Of a stretch of 64,000 nucleotides of DNA, positions 9,501 through 20,999 are shown piece after piece (positions within the stretch are counted from its first letter, which is position 1; every line of letters starts with the position of its first letter). Source of the stretch: Mesostigma viride (lineage: Eukaryota; Streptophyta; Mesostigmatophyceae; Mesostigmatales; Mesostigmataceae). The notes below the pieces were generated by a model. It made no database searches. It had not been told where the DNA came from and was given only the letters and a program-made list of their open reading frames with translations. The translations under genes were made by a program, and so were the position numbers. Where the stretch lies: positions 5,752,277 through 5,816,276 of the forward strand of contig RPFO01000050.1 of NCBI GenBank assembly GCA_009746045.1. The letters run 5' to 3'.

Positions 9501-12500
9501 AGGGCGGTGGCAAGATGTGGCGCCAGCTGGACTACTGGCGCCGCCACCTGGCCGATGCGCCCACGTTGCTAGAACTGCCCACGGACCGGCCGCGTGCGCG
9601 CGTGCAGGGGTTTGCTGCGGGCACACTGCCCTTCTCGATGGACCCAGGGACCCTGGGGGGCCTGCGGTCGTTGGCAGCCAAGTGCGGTGCGACCCTGTTC
9701 TCGGTTCTGCTGGCGCTGTGGGCGGTGGCGCTGGGCCGGTGCAGTCGTCAGGATAAGGTGGTCCTCGGCACACCCTGGCACGGGCGGTCATCTCCCGAGC
9801 TGCTGCCCCTCATTGGCTGCTTCATCAACCCGCTGCCGCTGTGTGTGGATGTCCCCGGAGATGCCAGCGTCAGCAATGTCGTGAAGGGCGTGAGGGACAC
9901 GCTGCTGGGGGGCATGCGGCACGCGGACGCCCCGATCCACAAGGTGGTGGGTGCGCTGGGTCTGCCCAGGGACCTCTCTTTCAGCCCGCTCTTCCAAGCC
10001 CTCGTTATGTTCAGTGAGTTTGGCGACCTGGGCGGTGATGCTGTCGCCAGCGGAGCGGACGGTGCCGCGCCCCCTGTGACGGAGGGCAGCATTTTCTCGC
10101 GCGGTGACGCCGCCTTCCCCCACGCCAAGATGGACTTGGAGATTTACATGGACGTGAGCGGCGGCAGCGGTATGGGCAGCGGCGGCAAAGGTCCTGCTGT
10201 AGGTGTCAACGACCCGGGGGGCAGCGATCAGGAATCGGGTGCCGACAGTGGTGTGGGTGGCAAGCAGTTTGGCAGCAATCAGGAGGGCATGGGGCTGCGG
10301 GCGTGCAGGGCACGCTGGTGTACTCGAGGGAGCTGTTTGACCGCTCCACCATGGAGGCGCTGCTGGTGGGGTTGGGCCACCTGGCCAGGGGCGTGGCGGC
10401 CGCGGCTGCGTCGGGTCGCGCCGATTGCGTGCGCGTGCGGGACTTGTCGCTGGCGGGGGGGGAGGGTCAGGGGGCGGTGGCGTGGCCCGTGAGTGAAAAA
10501 GGGGCCGAAACAGGTGCTGCGGTTGAAGGCAAAAATCGCGGTTGCGCAGGAGACCTGGGCCAGGATGTCGGCGTCGCGAGTGACGTGCCAGTTGGCGGCA
10601 CTGTGAGCGAGCGCCTAACGGGTCGAGTCAGCATCACTCGCGGCCCACCGCTGGCTGCGTCCGAGCGCACGCTGTGCGAGCTGTGGGACCGCCAGGTGGC
10701 AGCGCGGGGCGACGCGGTGGCGGTGATCAGCAGTAACAGAACAGGGATGACCACGTCGACAACAACAGCGACACCACCAGAAAAACGCGCTTCAGCAGCA
10801 GCAAGAACAGAAGCAATGACCTTGACGACCTTCTCTCAGCTGGACCGTGCCTCTCGTCGCCTCGCCAGACGGCTCCTCGCAGCAGGCGTCTCTCCCGGAA
10901 GCCGCGTCGCCATCGCCATGGCGCGCTCACCCCGCATGGTGGCGGCCATGCTGGCGGTGCTGCGCACGGGGGCCTGCTACGTGCCGATGGACGTGGGCCA
11001 TCCGGCCGGGTACCAAGCCAATGTGCTGGCTGCGGCCACGCCAACGGTGCTGCTCACGGACTCGGCCTCGGCGGCCACGGTGACCAGCTGGCGCGACATG
11101 GCAGGTGGCGAGCCTGGCAGGCTCTGCGTGAGGACCCTGGTGGTTGGGGACAGGGGGTGGCTGGAAGAGATGGATGGCAACAGCGATTATGGCGATGTTG
11201 ATGGCGATGCGGAGGATGGGGAGGATGGGGAGGAAGGGGAGGAAGGGAAGGAAGGGGAGGAAGGGGACGAAGGGGAGGAGGGCAAAGGGGAGCCTGATGG
11301 AAAGCTGCCCCATGTGCGCCCTGACTCGGCCGCCATCTGCCAGTTCACGTCCGGCAGCACAGGGGTGCCAAAGGGCACGATGCTCACTCACCGGGGTCTG
11401 GCCACCAAGCTGGCCGCCTACTGGCAGCTGTACCCCTTTATCCCGGATGAGGACGTCATGCTGGCACGCGCCACACTGACCTTCATTGACCACGCGCTGG
11501 AGGTGTTCGGCGCGCTGCTCGCGGGGGCGCCCCTGGCGCTGGCTAACGAGCAGGAGGCCAGGGACCCTGGGGAGCTCGCCCTGCTGATGGCATCCGCACG
11601 CGTGACCCGCGCCGTTTTTGTCCCCTCGCTGCTCGACGTGGCGCTGAATGAGCCCGCGTTCGTGGTGCTGCTGGCAACCGGGGGCACCGGCGGAAACCCA
11701 GGCCCTACTAACCAGCCTTCTACCTTCAACCCTAGCCGGGGCCCTACCTCCAGTTCTACCCCGGGCCCTAGCCACGGCCATTCCCCCGGCCCTGCGTCGA
11801 GCCTCCGTGGTCTGCGGCTGGTCTTCAGCGACGGCGAGCCACTGCCCCTGGCGCTGGCGCGGCGGTTCCTAAAACTAGCGAACAATCAGCGGGGGGTGGG
11901 GGTGGGGGGTGTTTCAAGCAAGCAGGGAGAGGCAAGGGAGGGGGCGGGGGCGGGGGAGGCGCCCCCTAGTGCCCACCCTGGTGCGCAACGTGCCGGCTGC
12001 AAGCTGGTGAACCTGTACGGGTCGACAGAGATCAGCGGGGACGGCGCGTCGGGGGAAGTGACGGACGCCATGCTGGCTTCGGGGGTCATCACCATCGGCT
12101 ACCCCTGGCCCGGGGTGGACGCCTGCGTGGTCGACGCGTTCGGCCACCCTGTCCCCTTGTCTCTGCAGGGTGAGCTCTGCATGGCGGGGCCCATGCTGGC
12201 GGAGGGGTACCTTGTCATGCCTGAGTTGACTGCGGAGAAGTTTGTCACCTTGCCGGCGGTGGACGGTGGCTGCCGGCATTGGTACCGTACGGGGGACCGT
12301 GCCAAGATGCTTGCGAGTGGAGAAATCGCTCTGAGCGGCCGCGTGGACGCGCAGGTGCAGGTGCACGGGGTGCGGCTGGAGCCTGCGTGGGTGGAGGCGG
12401 CGATACTGGCGAGGGTGACGGACGCCAGCGCGTGCGGCGTGGTGCTGCTGGGTGGCACCGACGTAGACTATAATGCTGGCGGTGGCGTCCCTGTCCCTGA

Positions 12501-14791
12501 GGAGGCCCTTTGTCAGCATCGGCCGGCAGGCAGCCAATCAGGGCAGGATCCTGCGCCTCTAGTTGAGTGGTCATTGCAACAGGGGTCGAATGGCCAGATG
12601 CCGCGTCAGCAGCTGGTGGCGGTCGTCAGCCCCTCGTACGTGACCCACGAGGACGTGGCCCACGCGCTGGCGGGCCACCTGCCGCAATACGCCATCCCCA
12701 CACGCACGGTCGGCGTGGCAGAATTGCCGCGCCTGCCCAACGGCAAGCTCGACCGCCGGCGGCTTCGCAGGATGGCGGAGGAGGCGGTGGCGGTGGCGGT
12801 GGCGAGGATGGGAGAAGAAGCAATGTGGACCGTTCTGGGTTCCGAGGGCCAGGGGGTAGACCCGCCGGGGGGGGCGGCTGCGAATCACCTGACAACTGGG
12901 GCCGGAAAAGGGGCGGAGAGAGGGGGCTTCAATGCAAGTCCCCACAAGGGTGCTGCTCCAGGGGCAAGTGTCGGCCCATCCGAGGGTCAAGGGTCGAAGG
13001 TGTCATGCCGTGTGGAGGCGCGAGGGCGGTTCTCGAGGGCCACGCTAGAGGAGCGCGTGGCCGCCATCTGGCGCTCCACGCTGGGCGTGCCGGTAGTGTC
13101 GGTGCTCGACAACTTCTTTGCCATTGGAGGGCACTCGCTCAACGCGGTGCGGCTGCGACAGCACATGGAGGCGGTCGACCCTGAGCTGGCGGCGCTGCTG
13201 AGTCAGCACCGGGGCGGCGGCGAGGGGGGGGGTGCGGTGGCGGCCAAACAGAAGTGCTCGGTATCAGTGTTTGAGCTTCCGACGGTGAGGAGCATGGCAG
13301 AGGCGGCTGCGCGCGCGGCTGCGTTGCGAGGGGTTGACGGCGTGGAGGGGTCAAAGGAGGATTCTTTGCACGGGAGCGGTGAAGTGGCTGGGCATTTCGA
13401 GGCGGCTGAGAAGGAGGCGGGGAATAGAAATGGCGGAAGCCAGCATAAGCAAGCAGTCTCTCAGGATCATGCTGGTGAGGAGGGATCAGGAAGGTCCAAT
13501 GGACGTGGAGATGCGAGGCGGCGGCGGTCTGATGGCGAGGTGTTGGGTGACGTGGCCTCGCCCTCTCCCTCAACGGTCGCTGGCCAGCTGGCATCAGGGC
13601 CGGGCCCATCATGCGAGCGTGATGTCTGCAGCAAACGGGCCAACGCGCCACTGGTCTGGGCCTGTGGTCTGGGGGCCACCCTGGTGTACAGCCACCGCGC
13701 CGGTAAGTAAAATGCCTGACATGCCGCATGGCCTGAGACGCCATGCTCATGGCGCGTGAATAGAGAATCGGAGAGAATAGAAGAAATAAGGCGTGGTTTG
13801 CAAAGTAAAATTTTCTGTGTAGTGAGGATGCAGCGTTGCCGCTGTTGACGAAGAAATGATGATGGCATGCTGCTGCCGCTTTCTCGCTTCTTCGGTGGTC
13901 GTCATTGTCATGGCCATAATCTCTCTGCGTCATCATCACTATTGTCTGTACATTGGTGGCAAGACGCGCATTCTTGAGGTACCTGTCAGTCAACACGCCC
14001 ACACAACCCCGGCGAGCGGTGGCGCGTTCTAAATCCTTGCTGGATGCTGGCTTGAGTTTCTTGCACATGGGAGGTCCCATGCCTCTATGCCTGTGAATGT
14101 TTCGCCTGTAACGTGCGTCAAGGCCCTTTCTCTTGACATGTGTGACGCCTAGTTTGACTGCGGCCATAAATCTACCTCATGTATTTAGCGTTCCGGACAA
14201 CCGGCCATCGCCTTGCTTGCTCATGCTTGGTGCGTGGATAAACTCAATCCTGAAAGCCACCTCCCTTGCTGTTGATTGGTCCCTTTTCCAGCGGTCCAAG
14301 GCACCGAAACCGTGGGTCAAGGGCCTCCCCTCGCCAGCGCAACCCTCGCGACGGCCCTGCCCTGGCTGCTACCCGCCGCCATGTTTGGGCTCGTGGCCAG
14401 CTGGCGCCTGGGCCTCGTGGCGCGCAGTGCGCAGGGACCCAGGGCCGCACACCTGGTCCTCTTGGCCCTGCTGGCGCTGGTGCTGGAGTTCGGCATGTGC
14501 CGGCCGTTGGCAGCGCAAGTCGACTGTGTTCAGGGCTATCTTCCTGACTCCGCACCTTCCAGCGCCATGACAGGACCCTCGCTACGTCACCCCGGCTGTG
14601 GTCTCCTTGCGGCGTTGACCCACCTGACGTGGGGCGTGTGGGCGCTCTCCTTCAACTATCTCGCGGCGTACGTGGTCATTGGGTCGGGCCCGGGCCACCA
14701 GGAGCGAGCGCGCCGCCGCCAGTGGCTGTTGGCCTCCGTCACGCTGGCCATAACCCTGCTGTGCTGCTGGCCGCCGGTTGCTGGCAGCTAA
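6595..14791 (+). CDS. NRPS-like multidomain enzyme (A-T-C-A-T-membrane), 5' partial
   Basis: Exons are 6595-10153 (containing a duplication that breaks the frame), 10309-13702 and 14292-14791. Introns 10154-10308 (GTGAGC...CAG) and 13703-14291 (GTAAGT...CAG) restore the frame exactly. Adenylation domain 1 lacks its N-terminal half, which must lie upstream; it shows LSGYGSTE, YRTGD and a TGKVRR end. A carrier domain has its pantetheine serine at 8357-8359 (LGATSID). The condensation domain has HHSIFDG at 9341-9361. Adenylation domain 2 has FTSGSTGVPKG, NLYGSTE, YRTGD and LPNGKLDR. Carrier 2 has GGHSLN with its serine at 13135. The last exon encodes about four hydrophobic helices. By family, A domains activate carboxylic or amino acids, T domains carry them and C joins them, so a membrane-tethered dipeptide or amide synthetase is inferred. 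The substrate cannot be read. The stop is TAA at 14789-14791. Confidence 0.8.
6799..7670 (+). repeat. Perfect 436-bp tandem duplication inside A domain 1
   Basis: Bases 6799-7234 and 7235-7670 appear identical. The unit is not a multiple of three, so copy 1 is read in one frame and copy 2 in the next. Deleting one copy would join the upstream A-domain core to YRTGDMG in frame. Identity implies either a very recent duplication or an assembly artefact. Confidence 0.85.
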
Positions 14792-16249
14792 TTCTGGGCA
14801 CTGCTCTTTCTCGACGCCAGCTGCATCGATCCATGAGGCATGCTCTAATATATGAGAGAAGGAAAAAATGAGGTATGGCATTTTTGAGGATTGGCCAAGT
14901 GGGAGGCGGTACAGAGGGCCATCGACTGGCTGTCAAGTTGCGCCATGTACTGGTATTTACAGTGCATACCCTATACACCGGTGGGCGGTCTGCTGTCTGT
15001 GGTCATGCCCACCGTATCTGGCCTGCTTGTACGATAGTAACCATTCATTTGGCCCACCTGTGAGACTCTAGCCTGTCGACTGGGATCCGGCCAGCGCACA
15101 CGAGGCTTGTAATAATACTGCTGAGAGCCTTCATAGGCTATTTTGCACATCCCAGACGGCTTGGCACAACGTTCTCCCTTCCACGTGCCGCCGTCGCTGC
15201 TGCGAGCTGGGTGGGGATCATGCAGTGATGGTGAGGCATGATCATGCCTTTCCGCTGGGGTGATTTTTGTACTGCACGGCAGGAGAGGACACCAAGAGAG
15301 ACAACAAATAAGGATAGACGTGGCACGCTGGACGTTTGTGATATGTAGGACGTGCTCCATGCATGCTGAATATTTGGAATGTGGTGGCCATGGGGCTGCC
15401 GATCATGGGAGGGCTCCACGGGCTCATGTGGGTGCATGGATGACTTTCCATCGGCTTGCTGCGTCTTGCGCTGACGCCACCGCGCCACGGGTGCATGCAT
15501 GCCAGGTCTTGCACCAGCTAGGCACCTGGCCGTCCGTCGCACGCAATTGGGGAGATATCTAAAGCACGCCCAGGAGACCTGTGGCAGCGTGAAAAGAATC
15601 GGCACCTGAGTGTCTAATCGGGGGCCTGTGTATGGGCGGCCTGCCCTGCAGGGTCTGGGGAGTGCGAGCTGAACATACATGCAGCGTGGAGATGCAATTT
15701 TGGAGGCGATTCAGCCCAGGTCATGGTCCGTGCAGAATTTTTGTTCAGTACAAGAATAGCGTAGCATATAGGGCCATGTAGCCCATAGTAATAGATGCAT
15801 GCAAGTGCCAGGCATGCGCCAGCGAGCTGGCTAGCTATCTGCAGCGTACAATTTTCACTGTTTTTCACTTTGGATTTAGCCGATTTTGGAGGTCGCGGAC
15901 GTGTCACGCGGTGGGGAGAGGCCCAGGAACCTGTCGGTGGTGCTGCAATCGCTGAAATTGCAGTGAGGGCATAGCTACTTGCTAGTACACGCGTGACGGT
16001 GTGCCATTTTACATTTTTTGACAGGATTTTTTATTGCGCGGGAGAAAAGCTGTAAGGGGACAGCCTGGCAGAATCATAAGGTTTAGGGATGGACTGCACT
16101 TCCAGAAGAAGCCATTAAAGCAAATAGAGGGTGGTGCATGCGATGGTTCATGCACGCATGCCCACGCAAGTACTTACTTACCTAGATATAGTCACTAGAG
16201 GGGGATGAAATCGTCATTTGAGCTGTCCTTGATACTGTGATACTACATC
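14792..16249. other. Intergenic, no gene recognised
   Basis: Neither strand has a reading frame with protein-like composition or a recognisable motif; the longest (15138-15680, minus) is not convincing. A 19-base string, CACGCAAGTACTTACTTAC (near 16162), recurs near 28150, which suggests a dispersed repeat end. Confidence 0.4.
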
Positions 16250-17022
16250 ACTACTACTATGTATGTAGATCGGGACCGCGTCAAGCTGCTGGGGAGCCTG
16301 CTCCCCAGCTGCGAGGTTGATGTGGACCACCGCATCTCCCTCGCCTGGCACGCTTTACGCCAGTACCGGGCCCTGTGGCGCAAGCCCCTGGGCAAGATCG
16401 AGAAACAGGACCTGTTCAAGGTCCTCGTCCTTCCTGTTCTCACGTATGGGGCCGAGACGTGGACCCTCACCACCGACCTGGCCCGCAAGCTGGACGGCGC
16501 GGTCACCAACATGCTGCGTTCCATTTTCAGAGTAGGATATGCTGCTCATATCCGCAATAAGGACCTGTACCAGGGTCATGCCATATATTCTGATCAGGCA
16601 TGCCATATATCACCAGCACCATTAAGCAGTGGCGCCTGCAGCTCGTAGGGCACCTAGCTCGCACCAACCAGGTATAGACACCTCACGTGGCCCCCCCGCA
16701 GGACTGCGACCAGCTCAGCCTGGCCGGCACCTCCTGACGTGGGCCGGGCCCCCTAATGTTAGACGCCGCAAGGCCCGCACCTTCAAAGAACAGCTAGTAG
16801 AGGACATGGGGGGCCTAGGCCTCTCCGTGATTTGGAAGAAGATGATGGACAAGGCCAAGTGGGCCCAGGTCATAGAGGACAATGAGCCCCCCCCAGTGGG
16901 GAAGCGCCCGCGTGTGCAAGCCCGTGGGAGGCACGCCAGTGCTGTATGGATAGATCAAGGAGACAACCAGCGCAGGCCAGAAATCGGGAGAATCCGGACC
17001 ATGGTAGATGTTGGTGTTAGTA
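16250..17022 (+). mobile_element. LINE fragment: C-terminal part of ORF2
   Basis: The translation contains KLLGSLLPS, LTYGAETWTLT and, in another frame, LVGHLARTNQV, the block that follows the RT domain in the LINEs of this window (compare 25.5-26.2 kb and 49.7-50.3 kb). It is frameshifted near 16580, where the 11-bp string ATGCCATATAT is present twice around TCTGATCAGGC. It is 5'-truncated and dead. It abuts a minus-strand LINE tail at 17023. Confidence 0.75.
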
Positions 17023-18930
17023 ATTGAATTGAATTGAATTGAATTGTAACATAACTCCGTTGGGAGTATATGTAGCACATAGCCCAGAGAAGGGGCATAT
17101 GGCCTATCATACATTCTAAGCTACTTCCTGCAAGGGTGGGAATGTAAACAACACTTGCTCTAGGTGCACTAGGGCACCTGCACCACCCAGAGTTTCAGGC
17201 AACACCCAGCGAAGGGGAGCCTGTCATAGGTGGGGAAGATCATCATGGCTATACAAGAGCTAGGACATGGCTTCTCTACAGAGAGCATCTCTCTGCATGG
17301 CATAGCATGGCGAAATTCTTAATGCAACATCCATGGGGGTCCCGTTATAGGCCTGCAGGGCTTGGCTAAATTCTGTAGACAACATCCATGGGGGCCATTA
17401 TGGGCGCACATGCGCGTGGGCCACATGCTAGGCTAAGCCTGACTAATCTACACTACTGGTATGAATTCCCTAGTCTGGGGTGGCAGGAGGGGGCTGCCAG
17501 GGCTTGTGGTCAACGTGGATGACCGCCCCCCTCCAGTATACCGGCTTCCCCCTGCGCTGTGCCGGAGCTGAAGGTAGGTCGGCCATAGCTCGCGTCGCCG
17601 CTGTTGCTGGGCCAGGGTCAAGTCGTCGTCCAGCGTGAAGCGAGTCCTCGAGAGCTTCTTGCGGCATTTAAGGAACGACAGCTTGTCCGCCATGTACTTA
17701 AAGGTGAGGAGCACGGGTGCCGGGCCAGCCTTCCCCCGCGCGCGGGGGAGGCGGACAGCCGACATGTCCAGCTCACCAGTGAGTAGCATCAGTGGGGGCA
17801 AGAATGTCGCGCTTAAATGCCTCAAGAAGGCTCGTGGAGGTCTCACCTGCCGGCTGGTCGAAGTGCTTGACGATGACATTGTGGCTGCGCCGGGCGATGT
17901 CGGTTTCCTCGCGAAGGTCGAGGGCTTGTTGCTTGAGTTGTGCCGAGATGGTGGAGGTGGTGGAGGTGGTGTGCTGCTTAAGCAAGTCCGCCCAGGTGGA
18001 GGGAGCATCGCCGGCCGGGCCAGCAGGCGCCGGCTGGGCGGCGATGTCCTTCACCGCCTGGGCGGTGAGGCCGGCGGTGTCATGCAGGCTCTCAAGGGCG
18101 TTGGCGGTGGCTTGAAGGCGTTGGTCGAGGTCGAGGAGCTGGGCTTTGATGTCGGCAGTGGAGGCGGAAATGGCAGTGGAGGTGGAGGCGGCAGCGGTGG
18201 AAATGTGAGGAAGTTCAGCAGCCAGCGTGCCACCCATTGCTGCGACGTCAGCAGCAAGGGGGGTCACGTGCTGCTGAAAGGCTTCCGTGAGGATGGAACG
18301 GAGGGTGGAGGCGGAGATGGATGGAGCCCAGATCTCGCCGTCAGAGCGCTGGAGAAGGGAGTTGAGGACGGCGTGCTGGAGTTCGGGGCGGGGGCAGCCA
18401 AGCATGGCGCCGTGGGCTAGCCAGGGGCTGCCGTTGCTGCAGAGGAGGCGACCTGGGTCGTAGAGATGGATGCACAGGTCGTAAAGCGAGGCGTAGTCCC
18501 CGAAGAAGATGCAGTCCATAGCATCGTCAGGAGACATGTTGTTCCAGTCGTGATCATCGACCTTGAAAGGGTGGGGCCGAAAGCGCGGTTCCGAGGGGCG
18601 GGACCATCCTGTTTTGTCGGCTGGGCGGGTGCGTTTCGGGTCAGGCGATGCCGATGGCGAGGCATTAAGCCCGGGAGGTTGCTGGGTGGCCACCAGTGCA
18701 CGACTAGTGTCACCGCTGCCTGCCGGGCCTGATGGCGAAGCTGCAGCCGCAGCTGCCGCATTTTCATGGGCGAGCGCATCCGCCAAACTGCGTTGCGTCA
18801 AAGGACGTTTGCTCGTCATATATTGCGTGTTAGATTCGGAAAATTATATCAGCATGTGCGTCTTAGAAAGACGAAGCGATAGTGATATTCACAGCTGAAT
18901 TTGGGGCTCAAACGTGAAAGTTATGAGCTC
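17023..18930 (-). mobile_element. ORF1-only LINE derivative (half-LINE), nearly complete
   Basis: Read on the minus strand, the copy has a 5' leader (18930-18840) related to the leader of the plus-strand LINE at 19552-19645, an ORF1, about 400 bp of 3' sequence, a hairpin (17067-17054) and an AATTC-type pentamer tail (17045-17023). No ORF2 endonuclease or RT lies between ORF1 and the tail. The 3' 150 bp match, in opposite orientation, the element end at 51.63-51.80 kb. An ORF1 plus 3' end without ORF2 is the structure of HAL1 elements in mammals. A second copy at 24730-25497 has the same structure. Confidence 0.65.
17470..18819 (-). pseudogene. LINE ORF1 (RNA-binding protein), frameshifted
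   Basis: The frame opens at 18819 (MTSKRPL...). It has an alanine/serine/proline-rich N-terminus, then a long helical, probably coiled-coil stretch rich in A, L, Q and T. After a frame change near 17790 it continues as the conserved C-terminal block VLLTFKYMADK...RTRFTLDDDLT.AQQQRRRELWP, and a second frame change precedes VYWRGAV. The same C-terminal block occurs at 25.15-25.43 kb. A related DEDYTPAQLAARSKLW block is in the plus-strand LINE. It is reminiscent of the L1 ORF1 DLS...R..L block. Its role would be RNA binding and chaperoning in the ribonucleoprotein. It is inactive as it stands. Confidence 0.65.
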
Positions 18931-19115
18931 CGCCGTCAGCCATGGCTACCTCGTGGCTCGTGGCTCGTTGTACGGAGTGTTAGTAATGCTGTTAGATATA
19001 GATGTCGTAGGTAGCTGATGTAGATAGCTTAGACCAGTAGGACTGTTTGCACCCACCCATCCATCCATCGGGGTTAATGCTCCGTGACTCCCCAACGGGA
19101 GCACGAGTCTAATTA
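18931..19115 (+). mobile_element. LINE 3'-end fragment with hairpin and tail
   Basis: The sequence contains TAGATAGCTTA and CCATCCATCCAT blocks shared with the 3' regions at 26.3 kb and 51.5 kb. It then has a perfect 5-bp stem with CAAC loop at 19088-19101 (CTCCC/GGGAG), followed by CACGAGTCTAATTAA. The same bases occur on the minus strand at 24740-24780. This is the 3' end of a copy whose body is absent. Confidence 0.55.
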
Positions 19116-19551
19116 AGGGGACTCGCACGTCCAAAAGCCTGAAAAACTGACTTTAATGAATATCAGTTCCAATGCACTCGGGAACCATCTAGTGATGATT
19201 GAGTACCATAAATATGATGTTTGGACACTCATGCCACCACTTGTTGGGGGTACTACCCCCAACCACGCACCGGTGGCGAGCTAAAAATAGAAAAAGACGC
19301 TATTTATGAGATATTTTGCCCAAGACAAACCCCTTATCCAAATGACCTGCCCATACATTTCTGCAAAGTTCCCCCACTTTTTTAAAAGCTGGGCTATTTA
19401 CATGGCCAAAATGGTCACATTTGTTCGAGTTATTAATTTTCCCGCAAAATGGGTACTTTTTTGAGCAAAAAAAAATAAATCAAATCATTAACACATCAGA
19501 TTGGGTCATCTTTTGGCGCGAAAATTATGCCGAGCTATGGCTGCCGAGAAT
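19116..19551. other. AT-richer non-coding stretch
   Basis: No gene is seen. It may be the 5' part of the LINE leader or unrelated DNA. A segment around 19420 (TTCGAGTTATTAATTTTCC) is loosely repeated near 26510, so some of it is probably repeat-derived. Confidence 0.3.
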
Positions 19552-19785
19552 GCTCATAACTTTCGACTCAGGCCATGAAATTTAGTCGGGTTTGTTGCAT
19601 TCGACTCGTCTTTTGATGACGAACATGCCGGTATAATTTCCGGCAGCTATCGTCCCCGATTTCGTACGTTCTCGACCTCGGCCTGCCCAGCAGATATCGC
19701 TATTTTCGACTCGATATGGCGGCATTCTCTTCGTGAATAGCACGCCTGCGCCCCCCGCCCAGCATTCGACATCTTCCACGTAGCT

Positions 19786-20999
19786 ATGGAGACCGCTACG
19801 ACACCTGCCGCCCGAGAAACCCGCTCGCTGGAAGACGTTCTTGCCGCAGCCAGCCCCCTCGTCGGCACCGCTCCCGCCGCTCCCAAGAAGCCGCGTACCG
19901 CGGAAGTCACTTCCATGGCCGCCGAGGCTACCCCCACGCCTGAAACCCCACCGCCCTCACCGTCTGATTTAACCAAATATACAAGCCTCGGTCGCCTGCA
20001 ACCGGCCGACATTGCGGCAATTTTCACCATGCCGGTCGCCGACGTGCTGCAAATCCTCAAATCTCGATACGCCGTCGACGACATCATTCGCCACCCCAGC
20101 ACCGGCGCAGCTGCGGATGACCCCTTCCGCAGAGTGGCTGAAATGGGAAAACGATCAGCTACGCACCTCCTGCCTCTTTACATGCTGCCCTGAACTCTGC
20201 AAACCGCTGGCGACCATCGCGGCCGCATCCGACACCTCGGCCGATGCCGACACCCCTGCCGGCGCAGCCGACTCCACTGAGCTGCAGGCGCTCACCTCTG
20301 AGCTCAAGTCTGTGCAAGGTGCGCTCAAGTCTTTGGCTGCTAACTCTGCTGTCACCCAAGCCACATTGCTGGAATTAAAGGCGGCCATGGCCACCTCCCC
20401 CCCCAAGCGGGTCACGTTCGCGGATGCGGCGGGGAAGAACCTGGATGCCATAGTCGCCCAGGCGGCTAAGTCGGCTGCCACCGCAGTCGCGTCACAGAAT
20501 GTGGCTCAGCTCCGACAACGCAATATCATTCTCAAGGATTTTGAGAGGGGCAAGCATGACACCGCACGCGCACTTACCGAGGCCTTGCGGGGCCCCGCGT
20601 TCTTGGGGTTCAGTGCTGCAGCTGCAGGATCACGTGACCATTGAAAGGGCCATTCGCCTGCCAGGCTCAGCTGGCCTGGTTTTGGTCACCATGGCCCACG
20701 TGAACGACCAGAAACGGGTCATGGGCGCCCGTCGCCTGCTCAAGGGCAGCCCCATCAGCATGGACGAGGACTACACCCCTGCACAGCTGGCGGCCAGGAG
20801 CAAGCTCTGGAATCACGCGAAGGTCGTGGCCATCCGGGGGGGGTACGTACCGGGGGGGAAGCGTGTTCAGATGCGTTTGAAGTCGGATGGTCGCTGGGTT
20901 GCCTCCTTTGAAGGTGTTGAGATTAACACCACGGATGCAGAGTCTCGTAGTGAGTCTCGTGGTGCGAAGCGTGCTGCCCCTGGTGGTTCCGGTAGGTAG
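19786..20999 (+). pseudogene. LINE ORF1, frameshifted
   Basis: It starts METATTPAARET with an A/P/T-rich leader, then LQPADIAAIFTMPVADVLQIL. A frame change near 20180 leads into a helical stretch (ELQALTSELKSVQGALKSL). The conserved C-terminal half (RAIRLPGSAGLVLVTMAHV, then DEDYTPAQLAARSKLW) ends RAAPGGSGR at 20999. Another frame change lies near 20610. The C-terminal block is the proposed nucleic-acid-binding part, by analogy with L1 ORF1p. It is non-functional as it stands. Confidence 0.65.

Noticed and set aside
8998-14167. Many long antisense and off-frame ORFs in the NRPS gene
   Set aside because: High GC produces stop-free shadow frames. NRPS core motifs fix the coding frame.
15138-15680. 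180-codon minus-strand frame
   Set aside because: No motif, no homologue recognised, and composition like its neighbours.
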